Origin: HRBIN15 sp039630445
GTDB taxonomy: Bacteria > Armatimonadota > Fimbriimonadia > Fimbriimonadales > GBS-DC
Direction: 5' to 3'
NCBI GenBank assembly: GCA_039630445.1
Contig: JBCNVA010000079.1
Location: 1 to 21,620, forward strand
DNA: 21,620 nucleotides
Positions 20,627-21,620 of this stretch are shown here, one piece after another (the first letter of the stretch is position 1; every line of letters begins with the position of its first letter). The notes beneath the pieces are model-generated. The model was given only the letters and a program-made list of their open reading frames with translations, searched no databases and was not told the DNA's origin. Position numbers and translations under genes: made by a program.

Positions 20627-21620
20627 GTGAAAGTCGCGCTGTTCTCAGAAAGCTATTTACCCTATCTGAACGGAGTCAGCATCTCCATTCGGATTCTGAA
20701 GGAGGAGCTGGAGCGGCGCGGCTACGAAGTGTGGGTATACGCGCCCCGTTTCCGCAACTATCGGGACGAATGGCCGCGGGTGCGCCGCTTTCCCGCTTTC
20801 TACACCCCCTTTGAACCGGATTACCCCATCGGCTGGTACTGGGCGCCCCACCTGTGGCGTGAGTGGCGTCGGCAACGATTTGATATTGTGCATACCCACA
20901 CGCCCTTTTTCGTCGGCATGGCTGGCGCGCGCTGGGCACGACGCACCCGAACCCCACTCGTCAGCACCTTTCATACACTCTATGAGGAGTACCTGCACTA
21001 TGTGCCGGGCATCATTCCTAAGGGGTTGGTGCGGCGCGTGCTGCGCTGGCATCTGCGCCGTTACTATGAAGGTGTGGATGCCATCATGACCCCTTCCGAG
21101 ACAGGAAAGGAAGTGCTGTGTCGCTATGGCATTCGCAAACCCATCACGCCTATTCGCAACCCGGTGCTGCCCTTTCCCGACCTGACGAAGGAGCAGGCGC
21201 GCGCGGCGCTGGGCATCCCCGACGATGTGTGGATGCTGCTCTATGTGGGGCGCATGGCGCCCGAAAAGAATGTGCATGTGCTGTTGCAGGCGATGCCGCA
21301 TGTGGTGCGTGGCTACCCGAACGCTCGTCTCTGGCTGGTGGGACCGGGACCCTCCCTGGAAGCGTTGCAAGCCCTGGCAGACGCGCTCGATTTACGCGAT
21401 TATGTGCATTTCATGGGTCCTGTGCCGCGCGAACAGGTCTCGCTCTATATGCTGGCGGCAGATCTGTTCACTTTTCCCTCCGTTACCGAGTCGCAAGGAT
21501 TGGTGCTGGATGAGGCGCAAGCGGCGGGGCTGCCCTGTATCGTGGCGAACGGCGGCGGTGCACCCGAAGCGGTGGATTATGGCGCGAGCGGGCTGATCGT
21601 GGAGCCGACGCCGGAGGCGT
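20627..21620 (+). CDS. GT4 family glycosyltransferase, 3' truncated by window
   Basis: GT-B retaining glycosyltransferase; 331 residues visible and the frame runs off the right edge. N-domain: MKVALFSESYLPYLNGVSIS, the loop that binds acceptor, IVHTHTPFFVG and STFHTLYEEYLHYVPG. C-domain: VGRMAPEKNVHVLLQA and the donor-phosphate E-x7-E motif in ESQGLVLDEAQAAGLP. This pattern fits diacylglycerol glucosyltransferases and phosphatidylinositol or other lipid mannosyltransferases (PimA/MgdA-like). The usual NGV/TGI motif is RNPV here. GTG 20627 has AAAGGAG 6 nt upstream. Follows the BldC-like gene. Donor and acceptor are not determined. Confidence 0.9.
   Translation, partial: MKVALFSESYLPYLNGVSISIRILKEELERRGYEVWVYAPRFRNYRDEWPRVRRFPAFYTPFEPDYPIGWYWAPHLWREWRRQRFDIVHTHTPFFVGMAGARWARRTRTPLVSTFHTLYEEYLHYVPGIIPKGLVRRVLRWHLRRYYEGVDAIMTPSETGKEVLCRYGIRKPITPIRNPVLPFPDLTKEQARAALGIPDDVWMLLYVGRMAPEKNVHVLLQAMPHVVRGYPNARLWLVGPGPSLEALQALADALDLRDYVHFMGPVPREQVSLYMLAADLFTFPSVTESQGLVLDEAQAAGLPCIVANGGGAPEAVDYGASGLIVEPTPEA

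Noticed and set aside
1..21620. CRISPR array, tRNA, rRNA or insertion sequence
   Set aside because: No regularly spaced repeats, no cloverleaf or rRNA segments, no transposase reading frame seen.

Overview
The window is a compact bacterial chromosome segment of roughly 60% G+C. Genes run on both strands with short gaps, stop/start overlaps and convergent stops that touch. An outer-membrane assembly protein (LptD-like), a TolC-like efflux protein and a PilT ATPase indicate a two-membraned, piliated cell. The aminopropyltransferase resembles the enzyme of Thermus, and the promoters look like those of leaderless-transcript lineages. Together these suggest a thermophilic or moderately thermophilic, deep-branching Gram-negative, with Armatimonadota-type lineages as my best guess. 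This placement is an inference; no rRNA is present.

Layout. (1) 2-1557: the 3' part of a dTDP-glucose 4,6-dehydratase gene converging on an arginine-modifying hydrolase of the ArgZ/DDAH type. (2) 1701-3209: pyrR-pyrB, a translationally coupled pyrimidine operon. (3) 8198 down to 3234, minus strand: a long operon rpsF-ssb-rpsR-phosphoglucose/phosphomannose isomerase-speE-lptD-like. It starts from a promoter whose -10 box overlaps the stop codon of the preceding gene. (4) 11398 down to 8194, minus strand: a 400-residue protein of unknown function, then family X DNA polymerase coupled by ATGA to a DUF3006 gene. (5) 11546-13661: a small DUF2892 membrane protein on the plus strand, converging on a minus-strand pilT-SDR pair. 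(6) 13662-14242: a gene-poor stretch holding a palindromic repeat, an internally deleted Uma2 remnant and a ~180-nt highly structured RNA with its own promoter, possibly 6S RNA. (7) 14246-16312: DUF4446, ECF sigma factor and zinc-finger anti-sigma factor with an STN/FecR-C-like tail. (8) 16350-17790: a lower-G+C accessory pair, an unknown protein plus a PIN-domain nuclease with a hydrophobic tail. (9) 17864-21620: a TolC-like protein, an intact Uma2 nuclease-like protein, a BldC-like DNA-binding protein and a partial GT4 glycosyltransferase.

The most informative observations are three. A recurring -35-less promoter motif, mostly GGTAnAmT, lies 6-12 nt from start codons in five cases, implying leaderless mRNAs. 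The structured RNA at about 14021-14200 fires divergently from the sigma-factor operon. The leaderless, low-G+C PIN-membrane pair at 16350-17790 is the best candidate here for an undescribed system. I saw no tRNA, rRNA, CRISPR array, complete insertion sequence or classic hairpin-plus-U-tract terminator.
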